Positions 22,192 through 35,020 of a DNA stretch of 62,000 bases are shown here, one piece after another. Origin of the DNA: Gnetum montanum (lineage: Eukaryota; Streptophyta; Gnetopsida; Gnetales; Gnetaceae); NCBI GenBank assembly GCA_015680685.1, contig MNCI01006623.1, positions 101,573 through 163,572 of the forward strand, given 5' to 3'. Every line of letters starts with the position of its first letter. Position 1 is the first letter of the stretch. A model generated the notes under the pieces. That model had not been told where the DNA came from and made no database searches. It saw nothing but the letters and a program-made list of their open reading frames with translations. The position numbers and the translations under genes are program-made.

Positions 22192-24080
22192 TAAATGAAA
22201 ACTCGTCCTTGAGTATAGAAGAACAGGAACAAGTCCTTTACAAAATATATTAGGGGGTGTGGACTTATTTGACTAACATGCAAAGTGAAATAGAGAAAAT
22301 AGACAAATACAAAAGTGCCCAAGCATAAGATATTACAATTGTGTAAAAAATTGGATGTTCATGATAATAGGAAAGAACACCAATGGATCCAAAGGAAATC
22401 CAACCCCTCTTGGCAAAAAAAGAATGGGAAAGAGGTAGAAGAGATCTAGCAGTTATGAATAATCTCCTGTGAGTGATATGGTTGCATCCTCCTTGGTGAA
22501 GATAGTCCTGCTTCCAATCCATGCTTCCCATTGCAATCACAATAGAACCAAGGATTAGTATATATAGTTCAATAGATGATGGCTAAATACCTTGTCTTGT
22601 CAATGATTTTATCTAGCCAAGTTATGATTGTGATACCTTGGTTGCTTAATGTTGTTAGTGAAAAGACTGACAAATGGGTTAAGTAGGAGAAGCAATCCAT
22701 AAAATTTAGAAGAAGCTTAACATAAGGAATATTGAAAAGAAGGTATTCACAATAATAAAAAGGAGTTCATCATAAATAGTTGTGAAGGTGTGTACAACTA
22801 GATGATATGGATGGGGTAAATAAAAAGAATTTTATTGTAACAATGTCTAAGGACAAAGAACTTAACTTAACCAAACCAAAAGATATGCAAGTGGGTCCTC
22901 CCCAAAGCAAGCATAGGCCTTTTATGTCCTTGCATAACTTCAAACCAAGGAGTTCATGGGCACCATGGATGATTAATGGTTATGGAAAGTTAAGTACAAA
23001 AATCCAAAAGTAACTAACTAAGAAACTCAACACATCAAACTAGAACATTAAATCAAAACATGAAACTAGTAGTGAGGTGAGGCATGAAAAGCATAGATGG
23101 GTGACAGAGAGAATGGAATGGAGTTCCTAATTATAGTCACATGTAGTCCCTTATGGAGTTTGTGATTAAATGAATTGGTAAGATCCTTCCTTAGTCCAGA
23201 TCAAAACCAACCACTTTCAGTGACTTCACATCGACATTCTAAGGCTAGTCTATTTCCTGAGACATAAGAATGCTCCCACAAAATAACCATCATTCTAAAT
23301 TGGAGTGAAGTTAGGAAGTGAGAAAGGGCCTTAGTTAGAGAAGACAAGACAAGTCTTATAACCAATGCTTGTAGCCCTTTTATTTAGTTTCAATGTGTGC
23401 TTTGAATTCCCATATATTTTTTGGATGGGAACCACACCATGCAAAGACCCATGCACTTTTTTCATATTTATTTTGTCCAAGGGGTGTGCTTTGAATCCTT
23501 ATATTTTTTTTTGTGATGAGGACCACACCATGCAAGGACTTATTGGACTTCCTATTGTGAAATGACACAGAATAGTGAGAAGCTTATGAGAATACTCCTA
23601 CAAATAGGAAAATAGAAAAACACTAATAATAATGAAACCCTTTGAAGCCACACCCTATACAAACCTTTAATTCCTTCCCAATTCCAGAAACGACACAAGT
23701 CACCAATTTATTAAAGTTACATTAATGAAAAAAAGACTACATGCTTCCAAAATAAGAAAAACCATAGAGTATGTGGATGAGTGGATGATGTGGACTCATT
23801 TCCTATTTCATGAAAAGAAACCATGTCCCAGTCGTCAGAAACGACATTCAAAGTCAGAAACTAGACATCAACAATCAAATTACAAATGAAGCATACCATC
23901 ATCGAGTAGTGCATTATCATTGTACCTACCACCTTATTAGAAGAAAGAGTAGAGAAACACATCAAACATAAGCAAAAATAACCATAAAAGAAAGTAAAAG
24001 AGTAGACAATAAATAGTGAATATATTAATGATGGTGTAAAATAAAAACTAAGAGAAGACAAATAACCTTAAAAACACACA
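22192..24080 (-). other. Element 2 region between integrase and 3' LTR, no gene recognised
   Basis: About 1.9 kb without a supportable gene. Some Athila elements carry an env-like frame here. The only longer open stretch (22265-22540, 91 codons, minus) ends in hydrophobic residues but has no recognisable env motif. An 89-bp tandem duplication starts at about 23395 and 23484 (shared accacaccatgcaa). Confidence 0.5.
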
Positions 24081-24137
24081 TATGTAAAACAAAGAAGATA
24101 AAAAAAAGTGTAAAATCAAAAATGTGTAAAACAAAAA
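24081..24137. repeat. Decayed 15-bp minisatellite
   Basis: Variants of atgtgtaaaacaaaa, equivalent to the array at 21-95 of element 1. Confidence 0.65.
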
Positions 24138-24239
24138 AAGGTTAGAAGATTGAGGAGCTACCTAAGGTGTTAGTATGGGTGGCCATCTCCCCCACGACTA
24201 AGTTGGAAGGGAGAGATCTGAAAGATTGAGCATAGTTGT

Positions 24240-25420
24240 CCATCTGACGAGGTGTTTGTTGAGTTGGTTGGCTTGGGCTCATTGAAAGGTTTTATTTGTT
24301 GAATGTTGACTAATTTTTTCTTATTTAGGATATCAGGTTTGTAGATGATCATGGCCTCTAATGGAAAAGTCTCATCTATGATATAAAGTCCTTCCCATAA
24401 TGTTTGAAATTTGGTTCGTTGGGGTACATGTGTAGGATTCTAATAGAGAATCTTGTCTCCTGGTTGAAACTTGACTTTTCTTATAGTGTTTCTTGTTGAA
24501 TGCCTTATGCACTTCATTGGATGATAGGGCCATTAACCAATTTTTTTCTAGCAAGTTAAGGTTTATCAATCATTCTTTCTATGCTAGACTTAGATTTAGG
24601 TCAAGGTCATAGGCTGTAGAGAGTGTATGGTGCTCAGATTGGATGGGCAATGTTGGTAGTTTTTCATACATAAGCTCATAGGGAGAATAACCTATGGGAA
24701 GCTTCCATGTGGAGTGATAGGCCCAAAGGGCATCATTTAATTTAGTGCTCTAGTCCCTTTGGTATTTTCTAATGGTACAAGTTAGAAGTTTTGTAATCTT
24801 TCAATTAGTGACCTCAACTTGATCATTGGCTTGGGGGTGGTGATATGGTGTTGTGAGTTTATGTTCAACCCCCAAGCACTACATTATTTTCTAGAAAGTG
24901 GCACCTGTAAAATGAGTTCCATTATCAGAAATTAACACATGAGATACACCAAACCTATTTACGATGTTTTGTTATACAAACTAAGCAACAATGGTGGATG
25001 TACAATCGATGACAATTGCTTCTTCTAGCCACTTGGTACAATAGTCAACTATGACTATTATATATGCCTTTCCATTTGACAAAGGTGTGATGGAAGCCAT
25101 AAAGTCAATGTCCCAAATATCGAATGGCTCAAGAGGTTGTATCCATTATTGTGGCTCCTCCATTCAAGCTATCATTTCACCATTCCTCTGGCAATGATCA
25201 TAAGCATAGACAAATTGGTTTGAATCCCTGAAGATTTTTGGCCAATAATACCCTATCATGAGGATTTTTATGGTTGTGCATCTCCTAGCATAATGGACTC
25301 CACAAGGGCCTTTGTGAGCATCCTAAAGAATGTGCAGTTGATCCATATTAGGGACATACTAATGTACTAGGCCATTGGAACAAACCTTGTAAAGGTTTTC
25401 ATTAATTTCTATGAAATGCT
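24240..25420 (-). pseudogene. Athila integrase relic
   Basis: Integrase inserts the cDNA into the host genome. The zinc-binding part (about 25190-25340) has DAHKGPCGVHYARR and YDHCQRNGEM. The usual CDxCQRxG has its first Cys replaced by Tyr. The catalytic core shows WDIDFM (about 25105), ISDNGTHFTG (about 24930) and YHHPQANDQVE with its Glu at 24813-24815, so the D, D and E are kept. There are 36 residues between the second Asp and the Glu instead of 35 because of an extra His in PYHHPQ. Stops occur throughout. The carboxyl part to about 24240 is weak. Its order after RNase H is typical of Ty3/gypsy. Confidence 0.8.
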
Positions 25421-25559
25421 TGACCTGGTGAAGAAACTATTGTTTCTTTCTAGTGTCTAGCCCTTGTGGTAGTTCTTTCTTGAGTAGATAAGTGATGATG
25501 ATGTCATACCATTTTGGTTTATCAGGCATTTATGCATTAATAGCACTTGCAAGGAGATA

Positions 25560-26060
25560 TTCATCAAGAAATTGATCAAATAAAGGGCCCTCTTTCTCCT
25601 TGTCATCCCATCTTAGTCGTGTAAGTGATCTGTGACCACATTATTTACACCTTTACAATCTACCATCATGAGATCAAATTCCTACAAAATCATGAGCCAC
25701 CATATGACACGAGGGCTCATTGTTGGTTTGTTCATTATAAATTAGATAGCACTATGATTTGTGTGCATGAACACTTTGTAGCCAAGCACATAGTGCCTGA
25801 ACTTCTCCAAGGCAAGCACCACAACCATCAACTCCTTTTCTATGGTGATGTAGTTTAATTATGCACCTACAATGCTTTGTCTTGCACAATGAATGTAATA
25901 TGAACATTTTTTATCATCCATTTGCGTAAGCACTAGCCCCAAAGCATAATTTGACACATCAGTCATCACATGAAACTATCTGGACCAATCTAGTGCTTGA
26001 AGAATGGGGGTTTCAATAATATTTTGCTTTAATCACTGAAATGTTGTTTCACATGCAAAG
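25560..26060 (-). pseudogene. Athila RNase H relic
   Basis: RNase H removes the RNA strand after reverse transcription. The relic shows FHVMTDVSNYALGLVLTQ (near 25960, first acidic residue kept), LNYITIEKELMVVVLALEKF (near 25820, Glu kept) and KVFMHTNHSAI (near 25750). In the last motif the expected Asp of YTDH is Asn. It is linked directly to the RT upstream and has several stops. Confidence 0.78.
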
Positions 26061-26975
26061 GTCTAGATGAATGATGAATTCTTCTTTGTCAATTCTACCA
26101 ATCGCTTGTTGATTTTGAAAAAATTCTCGATGAATCGTCAGTAGTAGCTAGTATGACCAAGGAATGACTACACTTCTTTAACTGTTTCAAGTTGATGGGT
26201 TATTCCTTGGATGATCTTTATTTTTTCAAGGTCCACCTCAATTCCTACTTTTGAGATGTGATGCCCCAATACTATGCCTTCCTAGACCATAAGATGGTTC
26301 TTTTGCCAATTGAGCTGGAGGCTTATTTCAACACATCTCTTCAAAACCTACTCAAGATAGTCCAGGGCTTTCTCAAACGTAGCTCCATAGGTAGAAAAAT
26401 AATCCATAAAAACTTCTACCCTACTATCGATCTATTGTTGGAAAATGCTGTGAACTAATCATTGAAATATGGTTGGGGTATTACGTAGACCAAATGGCAT
26501 CTGACTGTAAAAAAAATCCCCCAAGGACTTGTGAAAGTTATCTTTTCCTGGTCCTCTAGTGTAATCTGGATTTGGTTATAGCCACTATAACCATCCAAAT
26601 AGTTGTAATAGCTGTACCCCAAAATGGTGTCCAGCACTTGGTCGACAAAAGACAACGGAAAATGATCCTTGAAAGTTTCCATGTTGAGCTACCAGAAATC
26701 AATGCACACCCATCATTTGCCTCCTATCTATGGTACGATCACAAGTGGACTAACCCACTCACTATCTATGACAAGGTAGATGAATCCTGCTTTGAGGAGT
26801 TGTTCAATCTTCTCTTTGACAATCTATTTTAACTTGGGATTCAAATGTCACTACAGCTGTCATTTTGGCTTGATGGTAGGGTCAGTGTATATTCAGTGTT
26901 AGCATATTCTTGGGTCTATCCTAGTAATTTTGGAATATGACCAAGAAAAGGCTACTAACCATTTTTCCACAACTT
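26061..26975 (-). pseudogene. Athila reverse transcriptase relic
   Basis: Reverse transcriptase of element 2. In order the relic shows IEQLLKAGFIYLVIDSEWVS (about 26810), FPLSFVDQVLD, YLDGYSGYNQIQI (about 26590), LEDQEKITFTSPWGIFF, then a frameshift near 26440. After it comes the catalytic motif VEVFMDYFSTYGA (about 26400). The Athila form is FMDDFS, so the second catalytic Asp is Tyr and the enzyme would be dead. NWQKNHLMV and GIVLGHHISKVGIEVD follow, then FLGHTSYY, all typical of the Athila lineage. Confidence 0.85.
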
Positions 26976-27189
26976 TTATCAATTTTTTCTTTTGTTCTAT
27001 AGTAAGCTTGGCATTAATGATAACTGGCCTCCCATTTTTCAAAACTATGTACTCTATTCCAATTGGTAGTGTTTTCAATTTAAGGGGCTCTTATTTAAAA
27101 TTGTTAGGAATTTCTAGCTCATCCCAATTGACATCATCATTTGCTCCTTCAGAGAGATGGTGATGAACTTTCTTGAGTTCATCCATACT

Positions 27190-27830
27190 TGCAAAATATT
27201 CATACATTAGGCCATCAATAGGTTCTATGCATAATGTATTGCTACTAGAATTAGCTATCGGCCACTAGGTGTCTTCTTATTTTGTGGCTACTACATACAG
27301 ACATCTCTAGATATTAGATTCTAGTGCACACTACTTGCATGCATGGATAGATGTTTGCTTTGCTAACCATAACTTCTACACACAATGGCACCCTGAATCG
27401 TTGTACGTGATACATGGAGCTCTCTTCTTCTTGATATTTCTAAGATTATTTTCTTTTTATATTTCTAAGGAAAGATCTCTAATTCCCATCTTGGCATCAA
27501 TAGTACTTAGCCACGCCCTTCCCATAATAATTAAAAAGTCCCCCTTACTATTCTCCACTTTGATTACTAGGAAATCAGCAGGATATGACCATCCACAAAT
27601 GGTGGTGACAATGTCCTTAACTAGTCTCAATGGAATAGTGATGGACTAGTTTGCCAGTTCCAGCTAGATGTTGCTCTTCTTCAAAGGAGGAAGGTTCCAC
27701 ATTGTGTACATCTCATGCAAGATCAAATTAACACCAAAAATAGGGTTAAGAAGAGCTTTACAAGGCTCATTCCTAACAATCTATAAGTAACCTAGGGGAC
27801 TTCTGGGATCAGCTAATTTTCTGGGTAGGT
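27190..27830 (-). pseudogene. Athila aspartic protease relic
   Basis: It aligns with element 1's protease: VKDIVTTICGWSYPADFLVI and IIMGRAWLSTIDAKMGIRDL at about 27480-27620. The active-site block near 27750 reads ALLNPIFGVNLI, where ALxDLGSxxNLx is expected, so the catalytic Asp is Asn and the Gly is altered too. Stops are present. Confidence 0.72.
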
Positions 27831-30369
27831 TACTAGCTCAAATCCAATTGGATATATCATGTGTCAGCATTACAAAATGAATTCAAGAAGGAATTTGATT
27901 TGAAGGGGACTTGGATAGAGAGGAAACAAATGAAGTTGGAGGATTAGGATTATCAACCACTAATATGTCTAAGGACTTTCATGGACTACGAGGTTAAAAG
28001 AAGGATCTTTTCTTTGTTCATGTTTTTGACCTATTGGATGAGTTAACCGATTATAAGTTAACTACCCTCATAGAATTTCTTTGCTCTGGTTATGTAGGCA
28101 ATTCACCCTACATGGATAGAGCAAGTGGTTGTTGTGCAGGAGGTGGAGGAGTAGGTGTAGGAACAAGAGGTGCATGAGGGTAGTAGGTGGCATCTCTTCT
28201 TGGATAGGGTGATTGATATGTTTTAGGAGGGTAGTCTGAAGTTGGTAAGCAACAACATGACCAAAGGAGTTCCTTGGAGATGAAGGTTGTTGAACATAGT
28301 AACCATAGGGATTTGGTTGTTGTTAAGGGTATTTCTATCTTGGAGGTTCCAATGCCCATAATTGTGGTTGCTGCCATTGTTGTTACAATTCATAGGATTG
28401 TAGACGAGTTCCACTTGGATAGTATTTCTGTGGTGGGTGAAACTATCGAGGATTACCTTGTGGATATGACAATCTTTTGGGGATTTTCCTTTATGCAAGT
28501 CATGGATGTAAGGCATACACCCCAAATTTCTACAAGTGTGATACAACTAGACAACATCCCTTAGGGTGTTCATACTGGAAGACATCACATTCACCATCAT
28601 CATCTGAATCACTATCCATAGCCATCTCTATCATAACCATTTTACCTTTACCCTTAGATATGGCATGTTTAGCTTCCTTATGTCTCTAATGCTCATGCTC
28701 ACCACTTTGCTCCTTGGACTCTTTAGAAATTTTTAAAATAGCTTGAAACCTATTGTTCATGGAGTCCCATAATTGATCAAACTTAGTCATGATTTTTTAT
28801 TGTAATTTTTTGAATGAAAACATTTTCTAATTTACCACCTCATCTCTGGTGAATTCATCCTCACTATCACAAAATCTAACCCCCTTTTCCAAATGGAAGG
28901 ATCTCTATTGTATTCTACGACACTTTCACATTTTCTTTTCTCTCCCTTCTTCTTGGCTACTTGCTCAATTAGTTTTTGGATCCAATAGGCACTTAACTCT
29001 ATCAATCTCCCTTGGGCATAGATGCCAAGGGTTTTCCTAGTTTTAGACCACAACCTGTCTATGATATGGTGAAGCTGATCAAGCTAAGAGTATCCATGGT
29101 TGGGACACCTATGCAACAGAGAGTAGTATCGGCCAATAGTAGCATCCAAGGGCTCATGATTCCCTTGTTTCCACCCTTGAATTTTTTTCTTAGAATGGAT
29201 ACTTAGGAGTACATTTGATATTTGTCATTGAATAATTCCAACATCATACTCCACTGCCTGATTGATTCTAATTCCAAGGATCGATACCAATTTTTTGCTT
29301 CCTTTATAAGCATCCATGGAAATAATTTTAGCTTTTTCCAATCATTTTCAATGTTATACAAGGCACATGCATCTTGGAAGGCCTAAATATGATTTTGTGA
29401 ATCAACATCATATCCTCCCTCAAATTGAGGGATGTTGTTCATATCTAGCCTTTTTATTCTGCTATCCTTTACATGCCTTGTTGGAATCCTCATAGCCTCT
29501 GCAATATTTTACATGCCTTAAGTAGAAAGTAGAGGTTAATCAAGGCCATGATGGTGGTTCCTATGATGTTTCCTACTAGCCCTTATTTCTTGATGATGGG
29601 TCTCCTTTGATTGCCCATGTCTTTAGTCACAACTATCCCAACGATTCCTTCTATTATTCTGGTCTCGTCAATCACCTCCATCATGGTTATTTCTTCTATG
29701 GTCATGATCTAAACTAGATGAAGAAGATGATGATGATGATTAAGGGGAAGAAGAAGGAGAACTTGGTCCACACTGATTCCTATTACCCTTCCTTTAATGC
29801 TTGCAACCATGATTGTGATCATGATCTCATTTGTCCTCCTTTTCTTGACTTGCTTCTCTAGATCCATTTTTTTCATTGGATCCATTTTGACCAGAACCTA
29901 GATTATGGATTATGGATTGTACATTCTAGTTGATGGCTTCTTGAACAAAGTTAAAGAGAGGAGAATCACTAAAGAAGTGGTCTCCTTCATCAATTGGGCC
30001 AAGTGAAGGTGGAAAGATATTTGAGCACTTGCCCTTCACAAGCTCATGTTGGTGTTCTAGCTACTAATCCCTTAATTTTTGTGCTTTAGTGGGATGATAA
30101 TCCCTTAAATCAGGATCTTGCATCTCATATTCTCCATGGATATGTTGAAGCCTGTGTCATGTGAGCATTAGCTAGAGCATTACTGGAACAGATCGGTCAT
30201 GTGGAAACACAATGTTGCCTTCCATATCATGCCACTGCAACAAATCATCTTGATGTAAGATGAAGGTAAAGTCTAGTACATACTCATCAGGATGAGCATA
30301 TGCCACTCAGTATTATTGAGGCACCTAAACTACCATGGGCAGAGATGGGCTTTTGTGAGAAGAAGACAT
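27831..30369 (-). pseudogene. Athila gag relic
   Basis: The ATG is at 30367-30369 (MSSSHKSPSLPM), paralleling element 1. A conserved block with FTFILHQDDLLQWHD is near 30260. A Ser-rich tract (PSSPSSSP) and a His/Asp tract lie at 29690-29830. The capsid part is at about 28830-29250. A zinc knuckle relic at 28554-28589 reads CDVFQYEHPKGC, with the second Cys lost to Phe. A Pro-rich linker is at about 28100-28300. Stops are frequent. It is about the same length as gag in element 1. Confidence 0.75.
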
Positions 30370-30508
30370 TTTGTCTTAATAAATAGTGTACAATTGAGAT
30401 TTAATTTAATGATAATAATTTTTTGTTTTCATAGGATTTAATTCTTAGGGTTTGAACAACAAGGTTACTAAATTTCACTAGGCTTAGATAGCACACAAAA
30501 AACTATAG

Positions 30509-30526
30509 TCCCCAGCAATAGTGCCA
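30509..30526 (-). other. Primer binding site, decayed tRNA-Asp type
   Basis: The minus strand reads TGGCACTATTGCTGGGGA, one base from the LTR. It differs from TGGCGCCGTTGCCGGGGA mostly by C/G to T/A changes. Confidence 0.85.
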
Positions 30527-30527
30527 A

Positions 30528-31413
30528 TGATGAGTGGCAAGGTACCCCTACACCCAACCATAAAAATCACAAGTGTTCACATGAAATCTAGTCAAATTCT
30601 ATAGACTATAGTTACTAAGTACACTAGAGCTAAACAATGTGTGCATGTTGTTCATTCGTTTTCTTCTCAGTCCCACTTATGGAATGCAATTGTATGGTTA
30701 AGTATGACTGAGGCATAAGATTTTTATTATTTTATGTTTTTATGGAATTAATCACCTAGAACAAGAATAAAAGTAAGATTGATTAAAATTAAGAGCAATT
30801 AATTGCTATGTAAACTCTAGTCTAATCTAGCCTAACACAAGTAACCATTCCCACTTCCTAAACACATCTTGAAATTTATGCAAATACTATTGGGCTATCA
30901 AACACTAGTCATTTCTAGGCAACCAAGTGTCACATGTATGCTTGAATGGGTCATGCTTGTGTATCTTAATAATTTTCTTGATTAATCAAAATTAATTACT
31001 ACATAAATAATATTAATGTAAATTGCATGAAATCACAATATATAAATGCATAAGAAAGAAAATCTCAAGTGATGAAAGGAACGGATCAAAGATTTCATCT
31101 TTATTGCCAACACAATGGTGTGCTCAAGTACATCAATGCTTGACTAGAGATCCATCATACTTAGAACTCCTATTGTAGGCACTTGAAAAATATTCTAACT
31201 TTCAAATGGACAAACTACAAGAGTTTTTCTACTTGACTGCTAGAAACCTTACTCCGAATTGTGCACCTAAGCACTATATTTATAGACCTAGAGTAACCCT
31301 ATGATATCGAATGTATGATATTGCATCTTGGGCCGTGATATCACGTACCTGATATCATGTACCTAATATTATGGCCACCCTGATATTGGAGCATTGAAAA
31401 ACACGATTTATCA
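30528..31413 (-). repeat. 5' LTR of Athila element 2
   Basis: 886 bp, pairing with 21307-22179. The minus-strand TATA-like TATAAATATAG is at about 31276-31286. Upstream of it (31300-31395) are GATATC and ACGTAC repeats like those in element 1, for example gatatcacgtacctgatatc. Confidence 0.93.
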
Positions 31414-31418
31414 CTAGT
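31414..31418. repeat. Target site duplication CTAGT, right
   Basis: Identical to 21302-21306. Confidence 0.95.
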
Positions 31419-34400
31419 GGTGGTTCCTGTATGGGCCTCTTGAGCTTGGCCCTGGCCTCCCCCTTAATTTCTCTATGTCACCATTTGGCCTGCAGAACAC
31501 TCATTGGGATTGTAAGAGGTTCTTCCTCTAGGCTATCAAGGGCTTCACATTGTATAGCATCAAGACCCTTAGTGATAATAGATAGTAAATCATCCATTCT
31601 CTTTGGTGGGTTCTAGGCCTACAATATTGGATAAATATGCTTTATGCAAGGTCTAGAAAGCTAGTCTAGGTCTTTGAAAACCCATTTTCCATTCCTCTAC
31701 ACCACCAAGAACTCCGTGAACCTCTTCAAGTAACTTGAAAAAAATAAAAAATGCATGTGGATTATGGTATAGGTTTCCTTGCAGAGTCTGAGGATCTCAT
31801 CCTGAAGCCCAATGGCTAAGGTAGCTTCCCACTTAAACCTGATGCCATCCATTAGGACCTTCTCAAAGGTCCACCCTTGTGTGATGTCAATTACCTTCTT
31901 TTCTAATAATAGTTTTGGAAATGGATGGGATTTGAACAAATGATATGATGCCTTTGCATTAAGGTTTGTGAAGCTTCCCATGGAAATTTCAAAGTGATCA
32001 ATGCTAGCACCAAGTCACTCCAAAACTTCCTCATGATGATCAACTTCCTTCACTATTTTGATGGTAACCTTTTCCCTGTTAGCGGGAATACCAAAAAAAT
32101 TTTAAAACATGTCCTCATCAATGGGTATGGAAATTGGCACACCTCATATGATGGTGCAAAAGTGATAGGCTTCTCTATTAAAGGATTTGATGATGTGAAG
32201 CATCTCCATAGTAGGAATGGAAGGGATAGGTGCCATAACAAAATCAAGCAAACCTATGCACTCAATGTTTTCTTGAATGTATCTAGGCACTTTCCCCCTC
32301 AGCCACTCTTGTGATTATATCACCTCACCAAACTTTAGGATGAGGGTCTCCTCATAACACCTTAAAATTGGTAAGGTGACATCAATAGGGGAGGAGGGTC
32401 ATGCAAGAAAATAGCCAAATGGTTAGCATCAACATAAGCATGTTTAATAACTAGTTAAAACTATAGAACATAAAAAATTAGAAGTTATAGCCTTTATGTT
32501 CACATTTCTTCTTCTTTTTTGATGTGGTTTAAGTAGAGGTCCTAGCTGCCAAGGTCTGATCCAAGGATCTCTTAGAGCCCACCCACCAGTTGTGTATCAT
32601 CCTCTCATCTACACACCTCGTTTAGACAAGGTTGAATCTAGTGGTGTATTCATCAAAGTCCCTCCGTAACTATTCATACACAATGGTTTTGATTTGGGGG
32701 TCCTTGGTGACTTCATATAATGTGGTCTAAGACATTGCCAAGGTTTGATCAGTAATGATCAAACCTTGATCATTGACCTTGTACCTACAAGAAGTTCAAA
32801 AAACTGATGAAGTTAGAAAAGGTGTTTTAGCTAATAAATCCAAAAAAACATAAAAACACTATAACAACCATACTCACCCCTATAGATGATACACAATGCT
32901 AATTAGGTTTTGGAACAACATGTGGGCTCTATGTGCCACCATTAGAGTACTACCAACATTATATTGCCTATACTCTATCATAGTCTAGATCTCCATGAGG
33001 TAGTGTGGACTAATCACATCTGTAGTTTCCCCTATTATCTTAGAAGATGGATTATTAGTAATAAACCTTGTAATCAAACCATATGCCCAAGGAAATAATG
33101 TCTCCACTATGACCTTGTCCACATCCATGGACAAGTGTGACCATAGCATCACACTAGAGTTCTAAAGGATGTAAGCAAGGAATTCCCTTGCCCTTGGTTG
33201 GAACCATAGTGAGACCTTGTCTAATGTCATATCAAGTAGAGAGGCACTGACCTTAGGGTGGAAATGTAGCATAGAATGTCCACTAACTCTAAGATGATGA
33301 GTATGGACATCAGGAAAACCTACATGACATAACAAAAATATTAGGATAGATAGAAATTTCTTAACAAGTTTGTAAAAATATCATAGTTGGGGATGAAATT
33401 AGCCCCCATAAAAAGCTCTAAGGTGTTTATTCAAATTTTCTTAAGAAATTTATAACAACACAATTACAACTATGTATAGCCTCATGCATAATAGCCAAAA
33501 CATTATAGCCTAGATAACATATCAAGTAACACATAGCCAAATTTTAAAATCTAGAAAATAGCCATTAACATAAACATTACCAAAAATAGAAAAAATTACT
33601 TATAGCCTTTAAAAAAAATTTAGATCATGATAATTGTTTCAGGAAATCCCAAAAGGCATGGAAGTTGACAAGAGAAATCTCTACACATGTCAATCACATT
33701 TATCTCCAAAGGGGTAAACTGCTACAACTAGAATTTAACCTTATTGACACAACCATAACTGAAAATTTATTAAAAATTCATCCAAGATCTAATTTTAGTG
33801 ATTTCACCATGAAAGAAATACTAAAATTATGAACCTTTTAGCCATATCCATTACAACCAACAATACATAACCATATTTTGCATAAAATATAACGAAAACT
33901 AGCAAAAACCATAGCCATCACCATTAACCCCTTTTCGTAAAGGGTTGGGAGAAAATTCAAAAAAAAATCTATTTGAACTCCAAACTAAGTGATTCCACCA
34001 CTGTTTGAAATCGTGAATCAATTCCTATGCACTTTTACTTAACAAAAGTTTAGAAACCTTGCTATATATTCAAAAAAATTCATCAATTTGGATAACAATA
34101 TGAAAACAGCACAAACCACCTTTTGACATAAGTTTAATGAAAAATTTATTAAAAAAAATTTTCTAATCCACAAAACGTTGTTAAGCCAAAACACACCCAG
34201 CAATAACCAAGAATTAGTCAAAACCCCTACCGTTTACTTAGGAAAAATTCATGAATCTACATGGAATTCTTTAAAAATGACATAAAAAACCTAATTACAT
34301 GAACTCAAGAAAATAGCCATAACTTTGTTGTTATTAACCCAAATTGAATGAAACAATAGCCATTGGAAAGCTTAAGAATATGGCTACAAATCCATGATAT

Positions 34401-35020
34401 CAAAGTTTAAAAATATGTAGCCATTTTCTTAGGAAAAAATACACAACATTGCATGCTTTTTCCATACAAAAATCACCAAAAAGCTAAAAATTTATAAAAG
34501 CCCAAGTTAACATAGACATAAAAAGATAGCAAAAAAGCCAAAAAAAATCAATATCCATTTGAAAATAAATTAAAATAAGTGGGTATAATTTCATTAGAGT
34601 TAAATTTTGATGAAAAGTTTGGCCTAGATCTAAGAAAAATGGTCGTACCCTCAAATTTTGGTAAAAAGCATGAAAACAACAAGCCTAATTTTAAAACTCA
34701 AATCTACCAAGGCCAAAAAAATGAAAAAACCATATAAATATGTATAAATAGCCAAAATAAGAGGTGTGATTTTTTTATAATTTCATTTTACCCCTTCTAT
34801 TAGTGTAGATCTGAAGAAAATGGCCCCACACATCACAAGAAAAATAAGGAAAATGACTAGAAACCAAGGTAAAAATGGTTAGAAAAAACTACCTTAGAGT
34901 AGTGACAGAAGAAGCCTAGATGGAGATAGGCCTAGGAAGTCCTAATAGGCCCCTTACTTGTTCATATACCTTTTCAATTTTTGGATTCCAGCACATTCCC
35001 CCACATCTCTTGGGCGCCAT
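31419..35020 (-). pseudogene. Antisense spliced gene, 5' exons
   Basis: The start is the ATG at 35018-35020 (MAPKRCGGMCWNPKIEKVYE). Exon a is 34893-35020 (donor GTAGTT). Exon b is 32878-33319 (acceptor ATGTAG, donor GTGAGT), with VSLWFQPRAREFLAYIL and ETLFPWAYGLITRF. Exon c runs from 32784 (acceptor CTTGTAG) to about 32500. Exon d runs from about 32360 to the Athila insertion and contains MEMLHIIKSFNREAYHFCTI, GVPISIDEDMF and DITQGWTFEKVLMDGIRFKW. It reads on across the insertion: EPPL before it and ALDQLVPKKLK after it. Exon d faintly resembles plant transposon-borne genes of the Transposase_32 type, but the family is not established. In-frame stops mark it as dead. The long intron 33320-34892 holds nothing recognisable. 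Confidence 0.55.

Larger units (their letters stand above)
21307..31413 (-). mobile_element. Complete Athila-like Ty3/gypsy element 2 (10107 bp)
   Basis: The element is full length and minus-oriented. It has LTRs at 21307-22179 and 30528-31413, TG...CA ends, a 5-bp target duplication CTAGT, a primer site at 30509-30526, gag, protease, RT, RNase H and integrase in gypsy order, and a purine-rich tract next to the 3' LTR. RT words such as NWQKNHLMV and EGIVLGH, the gag plan and the tRNA-Asp-type primer site place it in the Athila lineage. The LTRs differ at roughly one base in ten by eye, so the insertion is old. Every domain has stops and several catalytic residues are changed. It sits inside a coding exon of the antisense gene. 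Confidence 0.93.

Noticed and set aside
22265-22540. Minus-strand hydrophobic open stretch near the Athila 3' LTR, considered as env
   Set aside because: No signal peptide at the start, no env-like layout and only 91 codons; not enough to call env.
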